Position numbers and translations under genes: made by a program
The notes under the pieces: generated by a model
The model's input: the letters and a program-made list of their open reading frames with translations, nothing else
Told to the model about the DNA's origin: nothing
Database searches by the model: none
Shown: piece by piece, positions 45,238 to 54,246 of the stretch
Numbering within the stretch: position 1 is the first letter of the stretch
How the letters are laid out: each line of letters starts with the position of its first letter
From: an uncultured Bacilli bacterium
GTDB lineage: Bacteria; Bacillota_I; Bacilli_A; RF39; UBA660
Direction of reading: 5' to 3'
DNA length: 64,000 bases
NCBI GenBank assembly: GCA_910577505.1
Contig: CAJTLN010000003.1
Coordinates: forward strand, 186,001-250,000

Positions 45238-45414
45238 ATGGTGATAGAAATGGAAAGTAATTTTAATCAAAAGATTGAATGCTGTGTTAAAGATTGTATT
45301 CATTGTATAGATGGATGTAATTGTAACTTAGAAAGTATTCAAGTATCTAAAGATATAAGAAATGAAAATACGATGTATAATACTTTGTGTCAAAGTTATG
45401 AAGAAGAAAGATAA
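45238..45414 (+). CDS. DUF1540 Cys-rich small protein
   Basis: 58 residues (ATG 45238; an in-frame ATG at 45250 is also possible). The core IECCVKDCIHCIDGCNCNLE then SIQV is the DUF1540 pattern, seven cysteines in total, including one near the C terminus (LCQSY). DUF1540 proteins are short, metal-binding-like proteins common in spore-forming Firmicutes; role not established. AGGAA upstream. Divergent from spoVIF with 77 bases between the starts, so the two may share spore-stage control. Confidence 0.8.
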   Translation: MVIEMESNFNQKIECCVKDCIHCIDGCNCNLESIQVSKDIRNENTMYNTLCQSYEEER

Positions 45415-45421
45415 TTTCTTC
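45402..45421 (+). terminator. Terminator of the DUF1540 gene
   Basis: Stem GAAGAAA / TTTCTTC around the stop codon, followed by seven T. Confidence 0.8.
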
Positions 45422-45454
45422 TTTTTTTAATATATTTTTATTAGGGATGATTTA

Positions 45455-46798
45455 ATGAATAAATTTAAAAAAAATATAATAGGATTATTTTTAATATTAG
45501 GGATTAGTTTAAGCGCTGTTTTATTAATTATTATGCGAGATAAAGAATTTAGTTTTAATGATATAAGTGAAAGATTAAATAAAGATAATTATATTATGCA
45601 AATAAACTATCCTATTTTTAATGGTCAAAATAAAATAAATAGAGAAATAAAAAAATATATAGATAATGAAAAAAGTAATTTTCTTAAGATAATTAAAGAA
45701 ACTTCTATTAAAGATAATCAACTTAATATTGGATATAGTTATACTGAAAAAGATAATATATATTCTTTTCATATTAGAACATACTCTATTACGGGAAATA
45801 ATAATGCATATTATAGAAGTGATAAAATATATTATTTTGATGCCAAAAATAATGATATTATTCAAATAAATGAATTAGTTATAGATGACCAAATATACGA
45901 AGTTTTTAAAAAATTAGCACTGGATTATTTAAACAATAATAATGTCTTATATGATAAAAAATGTCTTAATATGGATAAAGATAATTATAAATTGGTTATG
46001 TTTTCTAATAATTATATTCAACTAATTTTAGATTCTAAAATAATTGATGATAGTAATAGAGAGTTAATAATAAATATTAATTATAATGATGTTATTAGTT
46101 ATTTAAATAAAAAATATTTTTATAGTTTTGAAAAAGAAAAAGATGAATTTGTAAAGAATGAAATCCCCCAAATAAGAGATAAAAAATTATTTAATGGAAA
46201 AAAATTAGTAGCTTTAACTTTTGATGATGGGCCCAGTTATGATAAAACAAAAAGATTAATTGATGAATTAGATAAAAGAAATGCTCGTGTATCATTCTTT
46301 ATGTTAGGAGAACATGCTATTAAACAGCCTGAATTAGTTAAAGAAATTTATGTTAGAGGTCATACTATTGGTTCTCATACTTATGATCATAAACAATTAA
46401 CTAAGTTAAAAACAGAAGAAATTATGTATGAAGTTAATTATACTAATGAAATATTAAAAGATATTACAGGAGAAGATGTTAAGTATTTAAGACCACCTTA
46501 CGGAAGTTATAATAAAGAAATACTAGAATCTATAAATATGAGTTTCATTTTATGGAGTGTCGATGTGGAAGACTGGAAAATAAAGGATGAAAAGAAAATA
46601 TCGAATTATATTATAGAAAATGTAAAAGACGGGGATATAGTATTAGTTCACGATATACATAATGAAACAATTGAAGGAGTAATAAAGGCTATTGATGAGT
46701 TACAAAAAAAAGATTTTGCTTTCGTTTCAATCGATGAATTAGTTTCCTATAAGAAAATTATTTTAGAAAAAAATGCGGTGTATAGATTTTTAAAATAA
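45455..46798 (+). CDS. PdaC-like polysaccharide deacetylase
   Basis: 447 residues. Signal anchor (residues 7-27), then a DUF4163/DUF3298-like region (residues ~45-220), then a NodB carbohydrate esterase 4 domain with all five motifs: VALTFDDGPSYDKT, GSHTYDHKQL, YLRPPYGSYNKE, ILWSVDVEDWK, DIVLVHDIHNET. This is the architecture of Bacillus PdaC, which de-N-acetylates peptidoglycan. A role in vegetative wall or spore cortex is possible; the spoVIF/DUF1540 neighbourhood hints at the latter only by position. Confidence 0.9.
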   Translation: MNKFKKNIIGLFLILGISLSAVLLIIMRDKEFSFNDISERLNKDNYIMQINYPIFNGQNKINREIKKYIDNEKSNFLKIIKETSIKDNQLNIGYSYTEKDNIYSFHIRTYSITGNNNAYYRSDKIYYFDAKNNDIIQINELVIDDQIYEVFKKLALDYLNNNNVLYDKKCLNMDKDNYKLVMFSNNYIQLILDSKIIDDSNRELIININYNDVISYLNKKYFYSFEKEKDEFVKNEIPQIRDKKLFNGKKLVALTFDDGPSYDKTKRLIDELDKRNARVSFFMLGEHAIKQPELVKEIYVRGHTIGSHTYDHKQLTKLKTEEIMYEVNYTNEILKDITGEDVKYLRPPYGSYNKEILESINMSFILWSVDVEDWKIKDEKKISNYIIENVKDGDIVLVHDIHNETIEGVIKAIDELQKKDFAFVSIDELVSYKKIILEKNAVYRFLK

Positions 46799-46799
46799 A

Positions 46800-46818
46800 A
46801 AGACTCTTTTAGAGTCTT
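46800..46818. terminator. Bidirectional terminator between the deacetylase gene and priA
   Basis: 8-bp stem AAGACTCT / AGAGTCTT, loop TTT, with T-run toward both converging genes (better for priA). Confidence 0.8.
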
Positions 46819-48997
46819 ATAGTTGAAGAGGATTATTATCTATTTCTATATTTACTTTATTATTTAGCATGTATAATTCATCCAAGTCTTTTAAAGTTGT
46901 AAATAATTTAGGATCTTTTTTATATTTTAAAATTATTTGAAAACGGTAGACATTATTTATTTTGAACATTGATGCTGTTGTCGGACCTAAAATAATAGTT
47001 TCGTTACTAAGATTTTTAAATAAATAATTCTTTACTTTGATAATCTCCTTTGATGCTAAATCATAATCTTTTGAAGCTATCTTTACACTAGTTAAATAAT
47101 AATATGGTGGGTAATCTAATTTATGACGATTACTCATTTCATAGTTATAGAATTTCATATAATCTTGGTCTTTAACACATTTTAAAGTGAAATTTTCTGG
47201 ATTGAAAGTTTGAAGTACTACTTCTCCTTTTAAATCACTTCGTCCAGCACGCCCTGCTACTTGAGATAACAAGGCGAATGTTCTTTCTCCACTTCGAAAG
47301 TCAGGAATATTTAGAGTACCATCAGCATTAATTACACCAACCAAGGTAACTAATGGAAAATTAAGACCTTTTGATATCATTTGTGTTCCTAGTAAGATAT
47401 CATATTCATAATTTTTAAACTTGTTAATAATATCTTCATGCGATCCCTTATTTCTTGTGGTATCGGCATCCATTCTTATAACGCGAGCAGATGGAAAAGT
47501 TTTTTTTATTTCTGCTTCTAATTTTTCTGTTCCTAATCCATAATCTGTTAGAGCTTTTTCATGACATTCTGGACATTCAGTTGCTTTATAAATAGTATAT
47601 CCACAATAATGACATCTTAAATTATTAGAAGATTTATGGTAAGTTAAAGCAATATCACAATAAGGACACTTATATGTATATCCACATGATTTACAGGAAA
47701 TTATTGTTGAATATCCACGACGATTTAATAGTAAAATTACTTGTTCTTTTTTGGATAGGCGGTCTAATATTTTAGATTTTAATACATTTGAAAAAATCAT
47801 ATTGCGTTTTTTCATTTCTTCTGACATATCAACTATTTCGACTGTTGGTAAAGACGATTTTCCTACTCTATTTGGCATTGCAATATATTTATAAACACCT
47901 TTTAAAGCACGAGCCATACTTTCTAGTGATGGCGTTGCACTTCCTAAAATAACTGGTATATGATTGTATCTTTTTCGAAATTCAGCCATATCAAGAGCAT
48001 GGTAACGAGGGTTTGAATCTTGTTTAAAAGTCTCACTGTGTTCCTCATCAATAATAATAATACCTAAATTATTAAGAGGCGTAAAAATAGCACTACGGGT
48101 ACCAACTACTATGTGAACTTCATCTCTTAAAATTTTTAAATATTCATCATATTTTTCACCAGTTGATAAACCACTATGAAAAATAGCAACATCGTCACCA
48201 AAATGATCATAAAATTTATTAACAATTTGAGCTGTTAAAGATATTTCTGGTACTAACATAATGGCTTTTTTATTATTAGCTACTACTCTTTTTATAAGTT
48301 CAATATAAACTTCTGTTTTACCTGACCCAGTAACACCATGGATAAGATATGTATTTTCACTATTAATATCAATACTATTCAAAGCTTTCTGTTGATCTGG
48401 GGTAAAAGAAACATTATTATTTTCTATTTTGTGATTATTTAAACGATATATTTGTTCTTTTTCTTCGCAAATTAATTTTTCTTCAAATAATTGAGTTAAA
48501 GATGATGAAGAATAAGCATTTTTTAGTATTTTCTTTTCTTTTAATAAACTATTTAATATTTCTATTTGTTTAGTTCTTCTTGGATACTTATTGATGTATG
48601 ATTCGATTTCTTCTTGGGATTTATTAATTTTTATATATGTTAAATATTTAGAATAATTTGTTTTTTGCTCTTTTACTTTAAGTGAACTTGGAAGCATTGT
48701 TTGATAAGCTGTTATTTTAGTACATAAAGTCTTGCTTTGAAGATATGTACCTAATTCCATTAATTCTTTGTTAAGACAAAAATACTTATCAACAATATTA
48801 ACGATTGATTTTAATTCATAATCATCATTATATGAATCTTTAATATTAGTAACAAAGCCATTGATAATTTTATTTCCAAAAGGTACTTGTACTTTCATAC
48901 CTACTTTTATATCACTTGATAAAGATGTTGGGATAATGTATGTAAAAGTTTTATCTATTGATTTAGCACTATATTCTATTAATACTTCTGCATACAT
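46817..48997 (-). CDS. priA: Primosomal protein N' (replication restart helicase PriA)
   Basis: 726 residues, full length. 3' DNA-binding domain at the start, then SF2 helicase: YLIHGVTGSGKTEVYIELI (Walker A), AIMLVPEISLTAQI, FHSGLSTGEK, IVVGTRSAIFTPL, LGIIIIDEEHSETFKQD (DEEH), ILGSATPSLESM; two four-Cys zinc sites (SCKSCGYTYKCPYCD, RCHYCGYTIYKATECPECH); GTQMISKGLNFP and QVAGRAGRSDLKGEV. Reloads the replicative helicase at stalled forks with DnaB/DnaI (31-33 kb). AGGTG upstream of ATG. Confidence 0.96.
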   Translation of the reverse strand: MYAEVLIEYSAKSIDKTFTYIIPTSLSSDIKVGMKVQVPFGNKIINGFVTNIKDSYNDDYELKSIVNIVDKYFCLNKELMELGTYLQSKTLCTKITAYQTMLPSSLKVKEQKTNYSKYLTYIKINKSQEEIESYINKYPRRTKQIEILNSLLKEKKILKNAYSSSSLTQLFEEKLICEEKEQIYRLNNHKIENNNVSFTPDQQKALNSIDINSENTYLIHGVTGSGKTEVYIELIKRVVANNKKAIMLVPEISLTAQIVNKFYDHFGDDVAIFHSGLSTGEKYDEYLKILRDEVHIVVGTRSAIFTPLNNLGIIIIDEEHSETFKQDSNPRYHALDMAEFRKRYNHIPVILGSATPSLESMARALKGVYKYIAMPNRVGKSSLPTVEIVDMSEEMKKRNMIFSNVLKSKILDRLSKKEQVILLLNRRGYSTIISCKSCGYTYKCPYCDIALTYHKSSNNLRCHYCGYTIYKATECPECHEKALTDYGLGTEKLEAEIKKTFPSARVIRMDADTTRNKGSHEDIINKFKNYEYDILLGTQMISKGLNFPLVTLVGVINADGTLNIPDFRSGERTFALLSQVAGRAGRSDLKGEVVLQTFNPENFTLKCVKDQDYMKFYNYEMSNRHKLDYPPYYYLTSVKIASKDYDLASKEIIKVKNYLFKNLSNETIILGPTTASMFKINNVYRFQIILKYKKDPKLFTTLKDLDELYMLNNKVNIEIDNNPLQL

Positions 48998-49112
48998 AGT
49001 ATCACCTCAATCTTTCAAATTTAATTTATTATATCATGTATGAAGAAGAAATATTATTATAATTTATTCTTTTTTAAGTTCTAATTAATAAGTTAATAGT
49101 TTAATATAAAAT

Positions 49113-49144
49113 AAAAAGAACTAGGTATTTACTTAGTTCTTTTT
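49113..49144 (-). terminator. deoD-distal terminator
   Basis: 11-bp arms AAAAAGAACTA / TAGTTCTTTTT separated by ten bases. It lies about 55 bases after the deoD stop. Confidence 0.65.
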
Positions 49145-49199
49145 ATTTAGTGGCATCATTGATGCTGTATCACTAACCCTTTTTTCTTTTATATTAGAA

Positions 49200-49925
49200 T
49201 TAGATTATTGAATCTAATGCTAATTCAATCATATTATCTAGAGAAGTTTGTCTTTCTTCTGGAGTAACAATTACATCACTGAATTTAGAATCAACAGCTG
49301 TTACAATTACAGCAGCTTCACGATTAAATGAATTTGCAATATGAATAAGACCAAAGCTTTCCATTTCTTCACCTAAGATTGTTAAATCTTTAGGAGCACG
49401 ATTCATAAGAGCATCATCATCAACATATGGTCCAAATACGTCAGTGGTCATTAAAGTTCCTTTATGAATTTTTAATTTTTTTTCTTTAGCTGTTTCATAT
49501 ATTTTATTAACTAAATTCATAGATGGTGTTACCACATTTTCTTTAAATCCATTGTATGAAAAAGCATAACTTGATTCTGTATATACTTTATCAGCTAAAA
49601 TTATTTCTGGAATTTCTACACTTTTATGTGATACTCCGCATGTTCCTATACGAATAATTTTTTGAACATTATAGAAATAAAACAATTCAAAAGCATATAT
49701 ACCACATGATGGCATTCCCATACCTGAACCCATTACTGTTATTCTTTTACCTTTATATGTTCCAGTAAAACCCAACATATTTCTTACATCTGTTACCTTT
49801 TTAGAATTTTTTAAAAATTTCTTGGAAATATATTCTGCTCTTAGTGGATCTCCTGGTAAAATTACAATATCAGCGATATCTTCTTTTTTAGCATTCATAT
49901 GAATTGGCTCTTTTTGAGGTTTCAT
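49200..49925 (-). CDS. deoD: Purine-nucleoside phosphorylase, DeoD type
   Basis: 241 residues; phosphorolysis of purine (deoxy)nucleosides for salvage. Seen: PIHMNAKKEDIADIVILPGD, RAEYISKKFLKNSK, MLGFTGTYKGKRITVMGSGM, KIIRIGTCGVSHKSVEI, GEEMESFGLIHIANSFN (Glu-Met-Glu ribose site) and the conserved Asp in VIVTAVDSKFSD. Hexameric NP-I family. AGGAGG upstream. Single gene. Confidence 0.95.
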   Translation of the reverse strand: MKPQKEPIHMNAKKEDIADIVILPGDPLRAEYISKKFLKNSKKVTDVRNMLGFTGTYKGKRITVMGSGMGMPSCGIYAFELFYFYNVQKIIRIGTCGVSHKSVEIPEIILADKVYTESSYAFSYNGFKENVVTPSMNLVNKIYETAKEKKLKIHKGTLMTTDVFGPYVDDDALMNRAPKDLTILGEEMESFGLIHIANSFNREAAVIVTAVDSKFSDVIVTPEERQTSLDNMIELALDSII

Positions 49926-49988
49926 ATAATCAGTCCTCCTCTATGATTACATTATACATCATTTACATTTTAATTTTACATATAAAAA

Positions 49989-50020
49989 ACACCATTTACA
50001 TTATGAAATGTAAATAGTGT
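49989..50020 (-). terminator. Terminator of the 50036 gene
   Basis: Stem ACACCATTTACAT / ATGTAAATAGTGT with one mismatch, followed on the minus strand by six T. Confidence 0.8.
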
Positions 50021-50035
50021 ACAATGATATTTTTA

Positions 50036-50830
50036 TTATGCTTTACTTGTTTTAGACATTTTTAATTCAATAGGTTCTTGTAAATTACATTTAGTTTTAT
50101 TTAACGATGCAGCTAATTCTAAAGACATTATATCCATAATATCATACATATTTTTAGTACTAGCTATCTTTAAAATAAATGTTTTTGGAAAAGATTTTGG
50201 TAGAGATTCTAGAAAATCAAATACAAATTGAAATACTTCTCTAGGAGTTTCAATATATTCTTCTGAATCGCATAAACGTGATAAATTCATAAGTTTTCCT
50301 CTTTCAACAAGAACTTGATATTCAATTTTACCATGTTCATCTTCGTTTATATCTATCTTTTCTGAAAGCAAAAGTGTTTTATTATTACTGCTCATTGCAG
50401 GGTTGAATCCATTAATTAAGGTACTTATATCAACTGGAAAAATTTCATGTGATTTAGTTAAATATATTTCATTTGTTGGACCAAATAATTCAATTAGATA
50501 AGTTAAAAAAGCTGTATCACTTAAATCATAAGTTTCAAATGGAACAATTTGACGATATGGTTCAATATATTCAAACCAATTTTCTATTTTTTCGACATCC
50601 TCTAATTTATTTGCAAATAAAGCTCCTTTATTTTGCAATAAAGAATAAAAGTTACTTAAATCTTGATAATTTGATATTGGTACTACCACTCTATCTTTTA
50701 ATGATATTATTTTATGATCTTGATCATAAAATAAATCCTTTTCTTTATCATAGTATATTATTTTATTACGAGGAAGAATTTTATTAATAATATTACCTTC
50801 TAATTTTCTTTCTTCTGTACAATATAACAT
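50036..50830 (-). CDS. Uncharacterised protein, possibly ATP-grasp-like
   Basis: 264 residues, soluble. The build (RVVVPISNYQDLSNFYSLLQ, then an 'EIYLTKSHEIFPVDI' strand, then EYQVLVERGKLMNLSRLCDS like the 'E.RVFVVDGKI....R' of ATP-grasp ligases, and TFILKIAST at the end) suggests a divergent ATP-grasp/DUF4343 protein. Metal-binding acidic residues cannot be assigned with confidence. It follows the PHP phosphoesterase gene by 15 bases in the same operon. AGTAGGAA upstream of ATG. Confidence 0.5.
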   Translation of the reverse strand: MLYCTEERKLEGNIINKILPRNKIIYYDKEKDLFYDQDHKIISLKDRVVVPISNYQDLSNFYSLLQNKGALFANKLEDVEKIENWFEYIEPYRQIVPFETYDLSDTAFLTYLIELFGPTNEIYLTKSHEIFPVDISTLINGFNPAMSSNNKTLLLSEKIDINEDEHGKIEYQVLVERGKLMNLSRLCDSEEYIETPREVFQFVFDFLESLPKSFPKTFILKIASTKNMYDIMDIMSLELAASLNKTKCNLQEPIELKMSKTSKA

Positions 50831-50845
50831 TTTATTTCCTACTTT

Positions 50846-51700
50846 CTATTTATACCTACTCTTTATTCTTTTGGTTAAACTTAAAGTATTTTCATCAATA
50901 TTGACATTATTATTAATTCCACTTCCAAGTTCAATGTCTGGTTTTACTTCTAATCCATGAAAATCAGTCCCACCAGTTTCCAACAAATTAAATTCTTTAG
51001 CTAAATATCGATAATACTCCCTTTGTTCTGTTGTACTATTAGAATGAATAACTTCTATTCCACCTAGCCCCAGTCTTTTTAGTCTCCTTACTTCATTATA
51101 AAGCTCATCATTTGTCATTTCTAGAGACCATGGATGAGCTAAAGACGCTATTCCTCCGGCCTCTGTAATCATATGTATACATTCAGAAGCTGTAATACTC
51201 TTTTTTATATTTCTTACTTTTGAATCGTTAAGATACTCGTCAAACGCTTCACTGACTGTTTTTATGTATCCATATTTTATCATAATAAGAGCTAAGCCTG
51301 GACGACCTATTTTGCCTTTTTTTGATAATAATTTATCTATTTCTTCTTCTGGTAAAATAATACCAAAATCATTTTTTAATTGGTCTATGTATAGTTGTAT
51401 CGTTTCGATAGAAATATCCTTTAATTCTTTTAAGCAACGATTTAATTCTTGATTATAAAGATCAAAGTTATAACCAAGAATATGCATTTCACCTTTTGAT
51501 ATTTTAGCACTTAATTCTACTCCACTATAAACTTTTAGATTAGGAATATGTAAATTGACCAATTCCTTTGAACCTTCTATTGAGTCGTGATCTGTAATCG
51601 CTAAAGTTTTTATTCCTCTGGAAACTGCAAAATCTGCTAACTCTTTTGGAGACATTGTGTCATCAGAATATATGCTATGCGTATGTAAATCAACTTCCAT
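50846..51700 (-). CDS. PHP-domain phosphoesterase (YciV/RNase AM-like)
   Basis: 284 residues. PHP domain with metal-binding motifs DLHTHSIYSDDTMSPKELAD, AITDHDSIEGSKEL, GVELSAKISKGEMHILGYNF, GIASLAHPWSLEM, GIEVIHSNS and GGTDFHGLEVKP. The family includes E. coli RNase AM (YciV/TrpH), which acts on 5' ends of RNA and 3',5'-bisnucleotides. GAGGTG upstream. Operon of three: pseudo-CDA, PHP, ATP-grasp-like. Confidence 0.9.
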   Translation of the reverse strand: MEVDLHTHSIYSDDTMSPKELADFAVSRGIKTLAITDHDSIEGSKELVNLHIPNLKVYSGVELSAKISKGEMHILGYNFDLYNQELNRCLKELKDISIETIQLYIDQLKNDFGIILPEEEIDKLLSKKGKIGRPGLALIMIKYGYIKTVSEAFDEYLNDSKVRNIKKSITASECIHMITEAGGIASLAHPWSLEMTNDELYNEVRRLKRLGLGGIEVIHSNSTTEQREYYRYLAKEFNLLETGGTDFHGLEVKPDIELGSGINNNVNIDENTLSLTKRIKSRYK

Positions 51701-51715
51701 TTTTTATCACCTCTT

Positions 51716-52123
51716 TTATTTTAAATTACGATATGTTCCCCACCAATCAGGCAATAAATTTTTTAAACTTTTAACAATTTTTCTATCCAAGTCTATTAAT
51801 ACTTCTAAATCATCTGCATTTTCACATAATTCTAAAAGATATTCTAAACTCTCTTCGCTAGGTTCAATTATCTCTTCTAATTCATTTAAGATAACAATTC
51901 TTTTAATAATTTTTTCGCCATCATTAAGCATAGAAGAAATAGCACTTTTTTCGGCACTACAATTAATATTAGAATTTGAAGTAATGCTAATTCCTGAATA
52001 TATCTTATTATTACTTCCTAATATTGCACAGGAATTATTTCCATATTCAATAAATGGAGAAATACAAGAAGCATTTAACTTTTCTTTTGCTTTGTCATAA
52101 AGTTCAAACCATAAAAAGTCCAT
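51716..52123 (-). CDS. Cytidine-deaminase-fold protein lacking zinc ligands
   Basis: 135 residues from ATG 52123 (AAGGTG upstream). The fold of cytidine deaminase is recognisable: YGNNSCAILGSNNKIYSGIS, the alpha-helix NINCSAEKSAISSML, and a second half around EEIIEPSEESLEYLLELC. In CDA the zinc ligands are Cys in CAE and two Cys in PCGxC. Here the first is Ser56 (Cys55 is one residue early) and PCGxC reads P-S-E-E-S at 88-92, so both Cys are Ser. Glu58 is kept. Probably a non-catalytic homologue, perhaps a nucleoside sensor or binding protein. Confidence 0.75.
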   Translation of the reverse strand: MDFLWFELYDKAKEKLNASCISPFIEYGNNSCAILGSNNKIYSGISITSNSNINCSAEKSAISSMLNDGEKIIKRIVILNELEEIIEPSEESLEYLLELCENADDLEVLIDLDRKIVKSLKNLLPDWWGTYRNLK

Positions 52124-52177
52124 ATAGAACACCTTCTTTTAATTATCTATAATAGCACATGTTTAACAAATTACAAA

Positions 52178-53152
52178 TTACTTTTTGAAAACTTTGCTAT
52201 ATTCAGGTGTTATATATATACCTGTAGTTGCTCCAGAGCGATCTAATCCTAGTACAAAAAATGATATAGTTATATTATTTATTTCTTTTATATCTTTCTT
52301 AGGTATTGTTAAATAGAGAACTTTATTTGCTCCACAATATATATTCTCATTTAATTCTTTATATTCATACAATTCATCATTTATTAATAATTTTTTTACT
52401 TTAATTCTCTTTGAATTATTTTTATCTTCATTTATGAAATCAAAATAAATATATGTATTATCTTTATCATCTGCTATTTTATAGAAAAATATTTGAGCAT
52501 TATTTTTATGGTATGTTTCAATTAATCCTGTTAATTCATTTTTGTAGTCAAGAGTATTATAAACTTGAATATCTTTTCGTGTTAAGCTTCCTTCTTTATC
52601 TAATGTATCAGCTTTTATATAAAGAGTTAGTTTATTAAAGGCATAAATACCTAGAGCATCTAATTCACTCTTATTTACTCTTATAGTACCTGTTGTTGGA
52701 CTACCATCTAAAGTATCTGTTATTGTTAATTTAGCACTAGTATCAAATCCATCTATTAATACCTTTTCAATGTTTAATGTTGAGGTTGAAATAGTAGCTT
52801 TAAAATCAATATTAAATGTATAACCTTTATCATCCGCTTTTAAATCATATACTTTAATTTCAGTGTCATTAGTCATTATTGATTGTTCACTCATATTTGG
52901 AACAACAAGCTTATTGTTATTTCTTTTAGGTTGATTTTGATTAATTAAAACATTATTAGCCTTTTCATCATTATCTAATTCTTCTTTTTGCCATGGCCAT
53001 TTAAATTCCCAATCAATTTCTTTTCGATGTTGATATAGATAATATCCTCCATATCCAAAGCCAACAATTACTATAAGTATTAATAAAAATAATCCGAATC
53101 TATTAGTAGCTCTTTTTTCCATACGAACTACATTATCTTTTCTTTTTGTCAT
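52178..53152 (-). CDS. Single-pass membrane protein with beta-rich outer domain, unknown
   Basis: 324 residues: basic start, one helix (residues 19-39), a Trp-rich juxtamembrane stretch (WEFKWPWQKEE), a short linker, then an extracytoplasmic region of beta-strands arranged as two Ig/DUF4352-like units (residues ~100-205 and ~205-320; YDLKADDKGYTFNIDFKATI, IFFYKIADDKDNTYIYFDFI). No cell-wall sorting signal. No family recognised. Confidence 0.65.
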   Translation of the reverse strand: MTKRKDNVVRMEKRATNRFGLFLLILIVIVGFGYGGYYLYQHRKEIDWEFKWPWQKEELDNDEKANNVLINQNQPKRNNNKLVVPNMSEQSIMTNDTEIKVYDLKADDKGYTFNIDFKATISTSTLNIEKVLIDGFDTSAKLTITDTLDGSPTTGTIRVNKSELDALGIYAFNKLTLYIKADTLDKEGSLTRKDIQVYNTLDYKNELTGLIETYHKNNAQIFFYKIADDKDNTYIYFDFINEDKNNSKRIKVKKLLINDELYEYKELNENIYCGANKVLYLTIPKKDIKEINNITISFFVLGLDRSGATTGIYITPEYSKVFKK

Positions 53153-53253
53153 AGAAACACACCCTTATTATTAATACTATTATAACATAAAGATTAATAA
53201 TTTATGGTACTTATTTAGAATATATTATATAATCTTTATTATAGAGGTTATAT

Positions 53254-54192
53254 ATGAAGAGATATATTTATTTTATTATTTTTCTAATTGTAATACTACT
53301 TAAAAATGTATATGCAGAGATGATATTAGATTTACAAGAGCCAATAATAGAATTTCCAAGTATAGAGAATTATAGTTTACAAGGATTTACTACAACAGAT
53401 AAATACTTATTTATGGTATTAAATGGTTTTGATGATACAAAATCAATGATAAAGGTATATGATTTAAATACTTTTAAACAGATAAAAAGTTATGAATATG
53501 CAAGCTTAGGACATGCTAATGATGTAACATATAATATCAATAATAAAATGATATATGTTTTAGCTGGTGGTGGAAGTAAGTTACTTTTTGAATTTGATAG
53601 TAATGATTTTAAGTATGTAAGAACTATTGAATTAGAATTACCAGGAAGAAGTATTACCTATATTGATGATAGTGATTCTTATGCTATTAGGACAGTTTCA
53701 ACAGGATTTAGATTAAATAAAGAATTTGAACTATATAATAAAATGCCTTTTATAGTTGGAATGAATATTAGAAAGGATTTAGGAAGACAAGGTTGGACTT
53801 ATTATAAAAAAAATATTTATTATAGTAATTGGTCTTGGATAAGACTTGGCGGAGATGGATCAAACGTGATATTTGTCTATAGCATGGATGGAGAAAATAT
53901 TGAAACATATTATACAGAGAAAAATATTGGCGAAATTGAAGATATTGCTTTTTTCAACAATAAAATGATTCTTGGTTTTAATGGTTATGATGATAAAATA
54001 AAATTCTATATGATTGATGTACCTGAAATTACAAATAGTAACAAAGAGTTTATAGACATAAATAATAATGATAATATAAATAATGTTAAAAATTATAAAT
54101 TTAATTATATGTATGTTATCTTATCTCTAGCAGGTATTATATTAGTAATATTTATTTTTAAAATTATAAAAAATACTTTAGACAAGAGCTAA
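53254..54192 (+). CDS. Secreted, tail-anchored beta-propeller-like protein
   Basis: 312 residues. Signal peptide (residues 1-21, cut after VYA), then repeated four-strand blades (TTDKYLFMVLNGFDD, MIKVYDLNTFKQIKSYEYAS, LGHANDVTYNINNKMIYVLA, SITYIDDSDSYAIRTVSTGF, EDIAFFNNKMILGFNGYDDK) as in small beta-propellers, and a C-terminal membrane helix (residues ~283-304) followed by basic residues, which would leave the propeller outside. GAGG upstream of ATG. Ligand unknown. Confidence 0.7.
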   Translation: MKRYIYFIIFLIVILLKNVYAEMILDLQEPIIEFPSIENYSLQGFTTTDKYLFMVLNGFDDTKSMIKVYDLNTFKQIKSYEYASLGHANDVTYNINNKMIYVLAGGGSKLLFEFDSNDFKYVRTIELELPGRSITYIDDSDSYAIRTVSTGFRLNKEFELYNKMPFIVGMNIRKDLGRQGWTYYKKNIYYSNWSWIRLGGDGSNVIFVYSMDGENIETYYTEKNIGEIEDIAFFNNKMILGFNGYDDKIKFYMIDVPEITNSNKEFIDINNNDNINNVKNYKFNYMYVILSLAGIILVIFIFKIIKNTLDKS

Positions 54193-54202
54193 AGTATTTT
54201 TT
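54171..54202 (+). terminator. Terminator of the propeller gene
   Basis: 11-bp stem AAATACTTTAG / CTAAAGTATTT with a seven-base loop and T-run; it contains the stop codon. Confidence 0.85.
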
Positions 54203-54224
54203 CTTTATATAAAGAAAAAATAAA

Positions 54225-54246
54225 AGGATAGAAGTATTTCTATCCT
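54225..54246 (-). terminator. Terminator of the 54245 gene
   Basis: 9-bp stem AGGATAGAA / TTCTATCCT, loop GTAT, minus-strand TTTTATTTTTT. Confidence 0.85.

Noticed and set aside
49144..49200. TTAGTG...CACTAA inverted repeat with inner GCATC/GATGC, followed by a plus-strand T-run
   Set aside because: No plus-strand gene ends here. It may be a processing or terminator remnant after deoD, but the pairing is too loose to call an RNA gene.
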